A stretch of DNA of 64,000 nt, taken from the NCBI RefSeq assembly GCF_900109345.1, contig NZ_FNZN01000001.1:193883-257882 (forward strand). The letters run 5' to 3'. Below the pieces are notes generated by a model. It had not been told where the DNA came from, ran no database searches, and was given only the letters and a program-made list of their open reading frames with translations. The position numbers and the translations under genes were made by a program. The number at the start of each line of letters is the position of its first letter. The first letter of the stretch is position 1. This stretch comes from Maribacter orientalis (lineage in GTDB: Bacteria; Bacteroidota; Bacteroidia; Flavobacteriales; Flavobacteriaceae). Positions 36,058-44,932 of the stretch are shown in pieces.

Positions 36058-37464
36058 ATGTGGACCACAATTTTTGTTGGTATATATGTTCTATTAACTT
36101 TATTTATAGTGCTATCTATTATTCTTTATGGTGCCAAACCAACTAAGAGTTTAGCATGGCTTTTAGCGATTTTCGCATTACCTGTTGGTGGTATGATATT
36201 TTATCTTTTGTTAGGTCGAAATAGAAGAAAGCGTAAGCTAATTCGCCTTAAGAAAAACATGTTCTCCAGGCTACCATGGCCTAATACAGCACAAAAAAAT
36301 GTGTTCAATGGCAGGTATAGCAAATTGATGACGCTTTGCTATAAGAGCTCACATTTTCCACCTACATCCAACAATGAACTACTTTTATTGAAAGATGGTA
36401 GAACTACTTTTGAAGCTATATTTTATGCTTTGGAAAATGCAACGATTCAAATTCATATTCAATATTATATTTTTGAAGATGGTGAGTTGGCCATTAAGTT
36501 GTTTGAATTATTCAAGAGAAAAATAGAGGAAGGCGTTGTTATTAGATTAATTTATGATGGTATTGGTAGTTTTTCTTTAAGCAAAAAATACTTAAATCAA
36601 TTAGTTGATATTGGTGTTGAAGTTTATTCATTTCTTCCTTTTAAATTTGGGCGATATTTCTCTTCACTTAATTATCGAAACCACAGAAAAATAATAGTTG
36701 TCGATGGTGCAATAGCTTTCACTGGAGGAATTAATATTTCTGATAAATACCTTAAAGGCCAAGTTGGCCTTGGTAAATGGCACGACATGCATTTAAGGTT
36801 AGAGGGGCCTTCGGCCAAACAACTCGATCAAGTTTTTATGACAGACTGGTATTTAGTGAGTACAAAACTATTACAGCCATTAGAACTCTCGCCGCGCAAT
36901 TTAGATTCTGTTTCGAATGAATTGGTACAAATAGTGGCAGGAGGTCCTGATGATGATTTTCCAGTTCTAGAACAGACCTATTTTTCTTTGATAAACATGG
37001 CGAAAAAGTATATTTATATAACCAACCCTTATATAATACCTGGTCAATCTCTTATACGTGCATTGCAGACAGCTGCACTAAGCGGTATTGATGTACGTTT
37101 ACTGGTGTCTGAAAATGCTGATAACAGAGTGGTTAGCTGGGCTGTTCATTCTTATTTTGAGTTGTTTTTAAAATCGGGCATTAAAATATATCTTTTCCCT
37201 GACGGATTTTTACACAGTAAAATTATGGTGAGTGATGATGCCATTTCTTCAATTGGTACGGCAAATTTAGATGACCGTAGTTTTGAACAGAATTATGAGG
37301 TAAATGCCATTATGTATCATAAGGAGTTTGCCAAGCTTTTAAAAGAAGACTTTCTAAACGATTGTAAGGTAAGTAATGAACTACGTTATAATGAATTTAT
37401 TAAAAGGTCTTGGGGCAAAAAGTTAAAAGAAGGTTTTGGTAAAGTTTTGAGTCCCCTGTTTTAA
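36058..37464 (+). CDS. cls: Cardiolipin synthase (PLD family)
   Basis: A 468-residue protein with two N-terminal helices and two HxKxxxxD phospholipase D motifs: HRKIIVVDGAIAFTGG and HSKIMVSDDAISSIGTANLD. This is the ClsA-type arrangement that joins two phosphatidylglycerol molecules to form cardiolipin in the inner membrane. It faces the lipoprotein gene 37474-38112 tail to tail with a 9-bp gap. Confidence 0.9.
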   Translation: MWTTIFVGIYVLLTLFIVLSIILYGAKPTKSLAWLLAIFALPVGGMIFYLLLGRNRRKRKLIRLKKNMFSRLPWPNTAQKNVFNGRYSKLMTLCYKSSHFPPTSNNELLLLKDGRTTFEAIFYALENATIQIHIQYYIFEDGELAIKLFELFKRKIEEGVVIRLIYDGIGSFSLSKKYLNQLVDIGVEVYSFLPFKFGRYFSSLNYRNHRKIIVVDGAIAFTGGINISDKYLKGQVGLGKWHDMHLRLEGPSAKQLDQVFMTDWYLVSTKLLQPLELSPRNLDSVSNELVQIVAGGPDDDFPVLEQTYFSLINMAKKYIYITNPYIIPGQSLIRALQTAALSGIDVRLLVSENADNRVVSWAVHSYFELFLKSGIKIYLFPDGFLHSKIMVSDDAISSIGTANLDDRSFEQNYEVNAIMYHKEFAKLLKEDFLNDCKVSNELRYNEFIKRSWGKKLKEGFGKVLSPLF

Positions 37465-37473
37465 TTGAGCTAA

Positions 37474-38112
37474 TTAATCAACTTGTGAGGTGAAAATTAA
37501 ATCTTGCTCTTCCAAAGTTGAAATGATTAATTTTATATAGTCTTTAATGGCTTTTTCAACATTATTTGGGTCAGCGATATCAATAACTCCTCTCCATATC
37601 ATAGCTCTTTCTTTACCCTCGCAAATGCAGTATAAAGTAGTTTCAGCATGATATACGGTAAATTTTTCATAATACTCATCATCATAGTAAATACCTTGAT
37701 GTTCTAAATAGTCGTCATTAAAACGAGATTGATGATCATCCCAGCGAGAAATAGATTTCATGAAGTTTTCACGATTTTCAGAACCTGTAACTTTAGTCAA
37801 TAAAATTGCATCAAAATCTTTGTCCAAAAGACTTTGTTCAACTTCATCTAATTCTTTCTCGGTTTTTCTTGAATCAGTTAGTGATAAATCGAAAACATCA
37901 ATACTACGCCATGCCTCGACATTTCGATTTGTGAATTCTTTTTTCAGTTGACTTTCAAAATCTTCTCTAGTTTCTTCACTTTGCGTCATACCCACCAATA
38001 AAACCTTGTTGGCATTGAATATAACTATATCTGGGTTCTTCCAATTTTCTACTAAACTTATAGAAGAGCAACCCATTAATAAAAATGAGAATACTATGAA
38101 TATCTTTTTCAT
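37474..38112 (-). CDS. Uncharacterised lipoprotein in the FNR-like regulon
   Basis: The ATG ending at 38112 gives a lipoprotein signal (MKKIFIVFSFLLMGCSS) and 212 residues; an earlier in-frame start adds ten residues. The mature part is mixed alpha/beta, with KVLLVGMTQSEETREDFESQ and DFDAILLTKVTGSENR, somewhat like the DUF4136-type lipoproteins, but I do not recognise it firmly. It has the best promoter of the set: box TGATAATGGTCA with TAACTTTG 23 bp away, so it is probably induced with the stress proteins. Confidence 0.6.
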   Translation of the reverse strand: MKKIFIVFSFLLMGCSSISLVENWKNPDIVIFNANKVLLVGMTQSEETREDFESQLKKEFTNRNVEAWRSIDVFDLSLTDSRKTEKELDEVEQSLLDKDFDAILLTKVTGSENRENFMKSISRWDDHQSRFNDDYLEHQGIYYDDEYYEKFTVYHAETTLYCICEGKERAMIWRGVIDIADPNNVEKAIKDYIKLIISTLEEQDLIFTSQVD

Positions 38113-38170
38113 GCTACTGGTATTTTTAATAATATAAAACAAAGTTATGATTTAGAAAATATCATGCATA

Positions 38171-38182
38171 TGATAATGGTCA
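38171..38182 (-). promoter_or_regulatory. FNR-like box upstream of the lipoprotein gene
   Basis: TGATAATGGTCA on the plus strand (TGACCATTATCA in gene direction). Exactly 23 bp on, TAACTTTG (38140-38147) is a perfect TANNTTTG element; the start codon is 28 bp beyond it. Confidence 0.75.
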
Positions 38183-38211
38183 GTTGTTCATTATTACTTA
38201 ATCTGAATAAG

Positions 38212-39582
38212 TTATAACCATAAATCTACAATTTCATTCAATTTAGGAATGTGGCACTCCCAACCCTTAGTGTCTCTAATTTTTACTTTGAAAGCATCTA
38301 AGGCACCTGGTTCACCATGAATTAAAAAAACATTTTCAGGTATGTTTTTAATATTATCTATCCAGTGTAAAAGTTCAGCTTGATCTGCATGCGCAGATAA
38401 ACTCTCTATAAAATGTATACTGGCCTTTACAGGATAAAATTTTCCAAACATCTTAAGTTCATGTGTACCTTCTAATAATTGTCTACCTCTTGTGCCTTCA
38501 GATTGATAACCAACGAGTAACACATTGGTTTTTGGCTCATCAATTAATTGTTTAAGATAGGTGAGTACCCTACCGCCAGTAACCATACCACTGCCTGCAA
38601 TGACGATTTTAGGTCTCGGGTCATCTATTGTTTTCCATGTATCTGCATAAGATGTAATAATAGTAAAATGATTGCACATAGCTTCATATGCATTCATCGA
38701 TAACTTATGCCAATCTGGATATTTTTGAAATACGTTAAGCACATTATTACCCATGGGACTATCAATGAAAATTGGGATATTGGGTATTTTGTTCTTCTTA
38801 TACATTTGCCATAATAAATACATTAGCAATTGTAGACGTTCAACCGCAAATGAAGGTATAATCAATGTACCTCTATCATTTATAGTTTTTTGAATAAGAT
38901 TACTTAGAATCTCTGTTATGTTTTCTTCAGGGTGTAGTTTATTTCCATAAGTGCTCTCTAAGAAAAGGTAGTCTGCCCATTTTGGCCTTTCAGGTGGGTC
39001 TAATAGTTCATCATTTAATCTGCCAACATCTCCTGAGAAGATAAAAATCTTTTCAAATATCTCTAGATGAATAAATGTTGAGCCGATAATATGACCATTG
39101 AATTGAAACTTAAACTTAATGTTTTTAGAAAGTTCGATCCATTCATCTTTCTTAACACCAGAGAAAAGCTTTATAGTATTTTCGGCTTCCTCTAAATTAT
39201 AGAAGGGTAGTGCAACAGGATGTTTAGAATATCCTTCTTCATTAGCTTTGTTGGCCTGTTCTTCTTGAATTTTGGCACTGTCTAACAGAATAATACGTGC
39301 AATTGATAATGTTGGTTCCGTGGCGATAATTTGTCCTTTAAAACCTTCTTTTACTAATCTAGGCAGATAACCAGTATGGTCTAAATGACCATGTGTTAAT
39401 AGAACAACATCCACTTTACTAACATCGATAGGTAAGGGTTGCCAATTTTTTTCACGTAACTCTTTTAGTCCTTGAAACATCCCACAATCTACAAGTATAT
39501 TTATTTCAGGAGTTTCTATATAGAATTTAGAGCCAGTTACGGTACCTGATGCACCTAAAAATTTTATGCTAACTTTTCTCAT
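38212..39582 (-). CDS. Beta-CASP metallo-beta-lactamase RNase-like protein
   Basis: A 456-residue protein with the metallo-beta-lactamase motif THGHLDHTGYLP near residue 65, followed by a beta-CASP domain (FLESTYGNK, then a final IHGEPGALDAF). The plan is that of CPSF/YSH1-like ribonucleases found in many bacteria; DNA-processing members also exist. It ends the transcript that begins with the ATP-cone nuclease gene (4-bp gap), suggesting a common role in nucleic-acid turnover. Confidence 0.85.
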   Translation of the reverse strand: MRKVSIKFLGASGTVTGSKFYIETPEINILVDCGMFQGLKELREKNWQPLPIDVSKVDVVLLTHGHLDHTGYLPRLVKEGFKGQIIATEPTLSIARIILLDSAKIQEEQANKANEEGYSKHPVALPFYNLEEAENTIKLFSGVKKDEWIELSKNIKFKFQFNGHIIGSTFIHLEIFEKIFIFSGDVGRLNDELLDPPERPKWADYLFLESTYGNKLHPEENITEILSNLIQKTINDRGTLIIPSFAVERLQLLMYLLWQMYKKNKIPNIPIFIDSPMGNNVLNVFQKYPDWHKLSMNAYEAMCNHFTIITSYADTWKTIDDPRPKIVIAGSGMVTGGRVLTYLKQLIDEPKTNVLLVGYQSEGTRGRQLLEGTHELKMFGKFYPVKASIHFIESLSAHADQAELLHWIDNIKNIPENVFLIHGEPGALDAFKVKIRDTKGWECHIPKLNEIVDLWL

Positions 39583-39586
39583 AGTA

Positions 39587-40432
39587 TTAAGCTTTACAGA
39601 GTTGTTCTATTTCATCTAAAATTTTAGTTTTTCTTGAGTTAGAAATACCCAAATGATCCAGAAAGAATTTATCTTTTATAAGTTGTCGACATAGAACAAC
39701 ATTTCTACTCAATAAAAATTGCTTTTCTCTATTAGTTAAAAGGCCAGAGACCGTAATAGGGTAAAGACCAAGCCTATCAATTCTATCTTTAAGTCCATCT
39801 TTGGTAGGGTAATCCCAGCTTAAAAGGTAGAGGTCAGCACATTTTCCATACGTAATCGCATCTTCTGTAAATCGAGTATTTGTTACTACCCAGCCTTTAT
39901 TGAGAGGTTTTGTATTATTACTATTAGTTACCCAATGTGCTTTTACATCGTTATATCTAGAATGAATGTAAAGTGGAACTTTTACATTACAATTTCGACC
40001 TTCTTCATTATGAAATTTGCATTCTACTATGGTGACCGTATCATTTTTTTCTGCTACAACATCAATTTCATGAGTAACACAAACGCCGTTCAAAACAATA
40101 TCAACCTTGACCGTGTAGCCCGAATATTGTAAAATTGCACCCACAAAACGTTCGAAGGGAAAACCTGTAGGTCCTAGTTCATAAATAGCCTTCTTGAGCT
40201 TATATTTTGATGCAAAAACAGATTTAGTTTTTTTAAGTAGTGAGTAAGCTCTATTGTAAATTTCATTAGTTGTTATACCTTCATAAAGTTCATCATTTAC
40301 TCTACTGACAATTTCCTCAACCTGCTCATGATTTGCACCGCTATGTTTTAAAGAATTACGAAGCTTATCTAACGAAAATTTTACTTTTTGTCCTGAAGAT
40401 TTTATGATATCGATAGTATTGTGGGTATCCAT
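39587..40432 (-). CDS. ATP-cone domain fused to an Mrr-like nuclease domain
   Basis: A 281-residue protein. The first 90 residues are an ATP-cone (VKFSLDKLRNSLKHSGANHEQVEEIV, then GITTNEIYNRAYSLLKK). Residues about 105-210 form a restriction-endonuclease-like fold with THEIDVVAEKND followed by VTIVECKFHN, the D...ExK metal site of the Mrr/PD-(D/E)xK superfamily. A nucleotide-sensing domain on a nuclease suggests activity controlled by ATP or dATP level. The ATG ends at 40432. No FNR-like box is present upstream. Confidence 0.8.
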   Translation of the reverse strand: MDTHNTIDIIKSSGQKVKFSLDKLRNSLKHSGANHEQVEEIVSRVNDELYEGITTNEIYNRAYSLLKKTKSVFASKYKLKKAIYELGPTGFPFERFVGAILQYSGYTVKVDIVLNGVCVTHEIDVVAEKNDTVTIVECKFHNEEGRNCNVKVPLYIHSRYNDVKAHWVTNSNNTKPLNKGWVVTNTRFTEDAITYGKCADLYLLSWDYPTKDGLKDRIDRLGLYPITVSGLLTNREKQFLLSRNVVLCRQLIKDKFFLDHLGISNSRKTKILDEIEQLCKA

Positions 40433-40621
40433 ATTACTTTTTTAAATTAATATCTATAGGTGGTATTTGATGTAATTGTAATGTAGTAGAAGCCAAGTTT
40501 ACTTTGTCATTCGTTTTTAATATTGCCTTTTCAATATGTTGCAAAAGGGTATATTTTGTATTTCTTCTATGTTTATAATCTGTAATGTATCTTATATTTA
40601 ATTGAACCCATACTTAAATTT

Positions 40622-40660
40622 TAAAAAACCGCCAATGAAATAACTTCTTTGACGGTTTCG
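40622..40660 (-). terminator. Terminator after the USP/release-factor-like operon
   Basis: The stem AAACCG...CGGTTT (40627-40632 with 40653-40658, plus inner CAA/TTG and GAA/TTC pairs) is followed on the minus strand by a T-rich run. The operon 41955-40683 ends just before it. Confidence 0.65.
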
Positions 40661-40682
40661 TTTTTAGACATTAACCAACCAA

Positions 40683-41093
40683 CTATTTATGTCTAAAAAA
40701 ATTTCTAACATAGGCCTTCGTTTGGTTTTCGGTCATGCTATCTGCTTTTTCTACTGCTTTTAGCTTACCAAATAACGATTTGTGATTTTGTGATAATTCT
40801 TTTTTAAATTTTTCATTAATATCTGCGGGTCCAAAAATCATTAATTCATCACAATCGGCAACGGCTTTAGCTATAGAATTAAAGTAGTTTTTAAACTGGG
40901 CTTTTTCTTTTTCTAAATATGTTCTTTCATGGGTTACATCTTGTGTAACGCCAGATTTTATACGAGAACCACCTGTACTTGTTCTATTGAAGAATTCAAT
41001 TTCAGAATTTATGGTTTCCAATGTTTCTTCTTCTTTCGCCAGATGAATAATCTGTGCATGTTTACTATCCATCCAAATACCTATTTTTTTCAT
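40683..41093 (-). CDS. Small protein resembling bacterial release-factor-like (baeRF) domains
   Basis: A 136-residue protein: IGIWMDSKHAQIIHL, a long linker with ERTYLEKEKAQFKNYF, then CDELMIFGPADINEKFKKEL and FRHK at the end. The first and last parts resemble the eRF1 domain-3-like fold of bacterial archaeo-eukaryotic release factor (baeRF) proteins, but the match is weak. It begins 22 bp after the universal stress protein gene upstream and should be co-transcribed with it under the box at 42011. Confidence 0.5.
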   Translation of the reverse strand: MKKIGIWMDSKHAQIIHLAKEEETLETINSEIEFFNRTSTGGSRIKSGVTQDVTHERTYLEKEKAQFKNYFNSIAKAVADCDELMIFGPADINEKFKKELSQNHKSLFGKLKAVEKADSMTENQTKAYVRNFFRHK

Positions 41094-41115
41094 GTTTTAA
41101 GTTTTAAGATTAATA

Positions 41116-41955
41116 TTAGTGAAGTGCCAATATGGGCACTTTACTATCATAGCCAATTTCTTTTACAAGTGGTCTTGAAAATACACTACCAAAAAATAGA
41201 TGTTTACGATTAATAAAAGCGACCATATCACTATTTCTACTTTCAACAAAAGTTTGTATTCCTTTTCCCAAGTGACTTTCAGAAAGTGTATGGAAACTAT
41301 AATTAACCTCGGTTAAAATGGTTTTAAGCAACTGCTGATTCTTTAGCTGATTTTCAGAAAGTTCTTTCTTTTTATTTAGGTATAAGATGGCGATTTCAGC
41401 GTTGTGCATCTTTGCTATTTCTAAAAGATAATTTAGTTCTGCTCTTTTAAAGGTGTCCTTATAATCTGTTGGAAAAACTATTTCTTTAGGAGCTTTAAAT
41501 GAAATATTTTCTGGTATTGCTAAAACAGGACACTCTCTTATTTTTTCCATAGCCAATACCGTGTTGCTGCCAAAAAGCACACCTTTTGACCCTGTAGCTC
41601 CTTTTGTACCCATGGCAACTAATTCAATATCTTTTTCCGCTATCAATTTTTTGATGGCTTCAGATAAGAAATTGTATGTAGATTTAGTATAATAATTGTG
41701 TTTAGGGTTTTCGTTATGCAATGCAATGCTATCTAATAATTTCACAAAATTCTTTTCAGAAGCTGCTTTTGCCAGTTCAAATTCAGCGCTTCCTTTTTCA
41801 GGAATGTTTAAACTATTGGTTGTATATTTTTCAAAATTAAATACATTCAAAAAATAGAAATCACAATTTAATTTAGCATACAAATCAATGGTATAACGAA
41901 TGGCATTCAAAGCATTCTTGGAAAAATCTGTTGGTATAAGAATACGCTTATTCAT
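41116..41955 (-). CDS. Universal stress protein, tandem-domain (copy 1)
   Basis: Two UspA-like domains in one chain, about 279 residues from the ATG ending at 41955. The first domain carries the nucleotide-binding motif GTKGATGSKGVLFGSNT. The second (from about residue 150: KEIVFPTDYKDTFKRAEL) lacks it, so only the first half is expected to bind ATP. The box TGATAAATATCA lies upstream. It is the first gene of an operon with the release-factor-like gene. Confidence 0.9.
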   Translation of the reverse strand: MNKRILIPTDFSKNALNAIRYTIDLYAKLNCDFYFLNVFNFEKYTTNSLNIPEKGSAEFELAKAASEKNFVKLLDSIALHNENPKHNYYTKSTYNFLSEAIKKLIAEKDIELVAMGTKGATGSKGVLFGSNTVLAMEKIRECPVLAIPENISFKAPKEIVFPTDYKDTFKRAELNYLLEIAKMHNAEIAILYLNKKKELSENQLKNQQLLKTILTEVNYSFHTLSESHLGKGIQTFVESRNSDMVAFINRKHLFFGSVFSRPLVKEIGYDSKVPILALH

Positions 41956-41964
41956 AGTTAACAT

Positions 41965-42310
41965 AATTAGATTGTTGGTTAAATATATATTTCAATCAAA
42001 TAAATAACTATGATAAATATCAGTCATGAATAAGCACAATTTAATAGGGTATGGTAATCCATAAATACTTAACCATATCAATCGGTCCGTGCAATGGCCT
42101 ATCAAAAAAGTTTTTTTGTGATAATAGGCCATTGCAAACATTTTTTATCTTATTGAATTAAAAAATCTTGAATAACATGGACCTTATTGGCATAATTCCG
42201 TAAATCATGAAAACTGTGTTGCGTTTTTACTGATATTTTTTCAATAATTTATTATTTGAAATCTTAATTGAGTCCATTATTTCTTCTTCGGTGATAAAGG
42301 TAATTTTGTC
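41965..42310. other. Gene-free stretch with the promoter of USP copy 1
   Basis: Contains the FNR-like box 42011-42022 and -7 element TATATTTA (41980-41987). Beyond it, up to the decayed USP fragment, nothing coding was recognised. Confidence 0.5.
42011..42022 (-). promoter_or_regulatory. FNR-like box upstream of USP copy 1
   Basis: TGATAAATATCA, a perfect TGATA-N2-TATCA palindrome. TATATTTA follows on the minus strand after exactly 23 bp. Confidence 0.82.
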
Positions 42311-42600
42311 ATTTGGTAGGGTTGGCTATCTCTCTTGGTATTGCTAGCATAGAACAGGGCGTAATAGTTTTAAATATTCTTATTTTATTACACCAGTTTT
42401 ACCTTTGGCACCCATAATTATAAGGTCTGTTTGAATACTGTCAATAGTTTGAAAAGTTATACTAGATATGATTTCTTTGCTTAATATGGTATTAAACTTG
42501 TGTTTTTTATGCCTGTGTCAAGAACAATTTTGTGAACTGTTTCTTTTAGATTTTCTCTGTATATGTTTAGCAATCTTAATAATTCTTTTTTACCTAAAAA
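42311..42600 (-). pseudogene. Decayed universal stress protein gene
   Basis: Minus-strand translation shows scattered pieces of a USP in the right order: GKKELLRLLNIYRENL, then (after a frame change) KHKFNTILSKEIISS and DLIIMGAKGKTGVIK followed by a stop, then (another frame) IFKTITPCSMLAIP. These match the middle of the intact neighbours, for example DLIIMGTKGSTG and CPVLAIP. Start and second domain are gone. It is a relic of a sixth copy of the array. Confidence 0.8.
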
Positions 42601-42760
42601 AAATACTTTTCTAGTGCCTTACAATGACCTAAGGTTATCATAAATAGGGATGATGTGAAAAGAGCATGGTTACTACTCAAAAATTTGTGTAGCGTAAAAG
42701 CGTGCATTTTGTGTTTCATTAAAAAGTCTGGTTAAAGTGAAATGTTTTTAATTTCCATAA

Positions 42761-43597
42761 TTATAATTGTGGTATTACCATTAAAGGAATGGTAACATGA
42801 AAACTAATTTTCTTTATAATTGGTTCAATGAATAAACGCTCAAGAAAAGTATGTTTGTTTTGAACCATGACTAACATATTTATCTTTTGCTTTACTTGAA
42901 ACTCATTTATTGCGGCAATAATTTCATTGCTGGAAACTTCATGAAACAAGGCATTTTTCGTCAAAATCTTTGCTAGTTTTTCTTTATTTTTTTGTTGTAC
43001 AGGGTTAAGTTCTTCACCCGTAAAAACATGCATAACATTTACTTGAGATACATGTGTATTCACAATCTTCAATAGCTGTGATAAACTGTTTTTGTCTAAC
43101 TCGATTTCAAAGTCGTTTGGAAAAAGTATCTGTTCTGGCACTTCATAATCAAAGCCAGAAGGAACAACTAAAACAGGACATTTAGCATTTTTGATTACGT
43201 GTACAGTATTGGTGCCAAATAATATTTCTTTTGCCCCAGTTGCGCCTTGTGTACCCATAATTACTATATCGATATCTTCAGCTTCAACAGTTCTGGTAAC
43301 TTCACTAGAAAGTACGTTTAATGCAGAGTGAGTTATAAAAGTGTGTAAAGGATTTTCAAAATCCTTTAGCAGTTTTTTCTTTAAATCTTTAAGATCATTC
43401 ATAGAATTCTCTTTAACGATGTCTCCTAGACCAATTTGAGCAGGACTACCCATTAGGTATTCTGTATAGTAAACAGGTGGCATGTAGCAATTCAAAAGAT
43501 AGAAAGTGCATTTTATATCCTGATACAACGTTAGTCCGTAACGAATTGCAGTTAAGGAGTTTTCAGAAAAATCTGTAGGTAATAAAATACGTGTCAT
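42761..43597 (-). CDS. Universal stress protein, tandem-domain (copy 2)
   Basis: A 278-residue two-domain USP. First-domain ATP motif GTQGATGAKEILFGTNT; second domain begins near PEQILFPNDFEIELD. It diverges from the thioredoxin gene, and the 112 bp between their start codons hold one FNR-like box. The second half ends with the conserved segment LERLFIEPIIKKISFH also seen in the other copies. Confidence 0.9.
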   Translation of the reverse strand: MTRILLPTDFSENSLTAIRYGLTLYQDIKCTFYLLNCYMPPVYYTEYLMGSPAQIGLGDIVKENSMNDLKDLKKKLLKDFENPLHTFITHSALNVLSSEVTRTVEAEDIDIVIMGTQGATGAKEILFGTNTVHVIKNAKCPVLVVPSGFDYEVPEQILFPNDFEIELDKNSLSQLLKIVNTHVSQVNVMHVFTGEELNPVQQKNKEKLAKILTKNALFHEVSSNEIIAAINEFQVKQKINMLVMVQNKHTFLERLFIEPIIKKISFHVTIPLMVIPQL

Positions 43598-43648
43598 AGT
43601 CTTATTATTTTATGAATTGAAATTAAGTACTGTTGATGAATTATTGTA

Positions 43649-43660
43649 TGATATTCGTCA
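43649..43660. promoter_or_regulatory. FNR-like box shared by USP copy 2 and thioredoxin
   Basis: TGATATTCGTCA. Toward thioredoxin TATTATTA (43684-43691) lies 23 bp away; toward USP copy 2 TAATTTCA (43618-43625) lies 23 bp away. The -7 matches are weaker than elsewhere. About 50 bp to each start codon. Confidence 0.65.
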
Positions 43661-43709
43661 GGTTCATTGCTTAAGAAATTACTTATTATTAATCATCAAA
43701 AAGTGCCCT

Positions 43710-44009
43710 ATGAAAAAGAGTTTCAAAAAAAATATAGGTTCAGATATTCCTTCGTTAGTCCATTTTTATGCAAATTGGTGCACCCCATGCAAATTAATGA
43801 CACCAATTCTTGAACAAATTGAAGAGGAAATGGGAGAAAGTCTAAACGTGGTAGAAATAGATGTTGAAGCCAAAAAAAAGCTTGCTCGCAGATATAAAAT
43901 CAAAAGTTTGCCTACACTATTGATATTTAAAAATGGGGAGCCACTATGGCGACAATCTGGCATGATACAAAAAGACGATATCAAAAAAGCCATAATTGAA
44001 TTTACCTAA
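43710..44009 (+). CDS. Thioredoxin (WCTPC type)
   Basis: Start set at the ATG at 43710 (99 residues); an earlier ATG at 43617 would put the FNR-like box inside the coding region. The active site is WCTPCK (Cys24, Cys27), a variant of the usual WCGPC. The cis-Pro segment IKSLPTLLIFKNGE is normal. No signal peptide, so cytoplasmic disulfide reduction. Surrounded by universal stress protein genes, it fits redox defence of the same regulon. Confidence 0.88.
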   Translation: MKKSFKKNIGSDIPSLVHFYANWCTPCKLMTPILEQIEEEMGESLNVVEIDVEAKKKLARRYKIKSLPTLLIFKNGEPLWRQSGMIQKDDIKKAIIEFT

Positions 44010-44052
44010 TTCAACATATGTTTTTAATATACTTTTTTAGGATTAATTAAAT

Positions 44053-44895
44053 TTATGATTCGTGAATAACGAGAAATGGTACTTTAGTGTGATAACTTAT
44101 TTTTTCTACTGTAGGTCTAAAGAGAATACGTTCTAAGAAATTAAGGTTTTTAGCAACCATAACCAACATATCTAGATTTCTACTCTCTGTAAAACACTGA
44201 ATTGATTCATCGATTTTCTTACCGGTAACCACATGAAATGAACATTCAATATCTTTATAATGTTCCATTAAAATTCTTTTGTTGTTTTCTTGAATAGGGC
44301 TCAATTTTTCATTGTTAAGCGACACATAAAGTAAACGTAAGGTAGATTTTTTAAGCAATAAAATATCTTTTAGAGTTTCTAAAATTTTATGGTCATACGT
44401 TAATTGAAAATCTGATGGGAAGCCTATTTCCTTAATGCCAGAATAAACGGCGTGTTCAGGTACAGCTAAAATAGTGCAAGGTACTTTTGTGATTACATCA
44501 CCGGTATTGCTACCAATAGACACCGATTTTAGACCAGTAGAACCTTTGGTACCCATAATAATTAGGTCAATTTTTTTTTCTTTGACTTGTGTTTTTATAT
44601 GGTCGGTTAAAAAACCATAGAGTGCAATAGGTTTAAACTCATGTTTTACATTTAAGGGTAAATGTTCTATTTTACTCATTAGCTTGTTAAGCTTCTCTTT
44701 ACTTTCTACCAATATACTTTCTTCTAAAATATCTGGTGATAGAAACATAGCGGTTTCTCCACTTGTATTGGTGTTAACAGAATTTACATGAACAATATAA
44801 AAGGCACAGTGTGTTTTTTTGAAAAACGAAATTCCATAAAGTAAAGCATTCCATGCGTTTTCTGAAAAATCAGTAGGGATTAGTATGTTTTTCAT
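44053..44895 (-). CDS. Universal stress protein, tandem-domain (copy 3)
   Basis: A 280-residue two-domain USP with GTKGSTGLKSVSIGSNT in the first domain and a second domain from about KEIGFPSDFQLTYDH. It is the last gene of a three-gene USP operon (copies 5, 4, 3 in transcription order), 37 bp after copy 4. Confidence 0.9.
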   Translation of the reverse strand: MKNILIPTDFSENAWNALLYGISFFKKTHCAFYIVHVNSVNTNTSGETAMFLSPDILEESILVESKEKLNKLMSKIEHLPLNVKHEFKPIALYGFLTDHIKTQVKEKKIDLIIMGTKGSTGLKSVSIGSNTGDVITKVPCTILAVPEHAVYSGIKEIGFPSDFQLTYDHKILETLKDILLLKKSTLRLLYVSLNNEKLSPIQENNKRILMEHYKDIECSFHVVTGKKIDESIQCFTESRNLDMLVMVAKNLNFLERILFRPTVEKISYHTKVPFLVIHES

Positions 44896-44932
44896 TATAA
44901 TGATTATTAGAAATAAAAAAATATTTTAAAAT

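Noticed and set aside
43617-43709. Upstream ATG (43617) as thioredoxin start
   Set aside because: It would place the FNR-like box and both predicted -7 elements inside the coding region; the ATG at 43710 gives the normal thioredoxin N-terminus.
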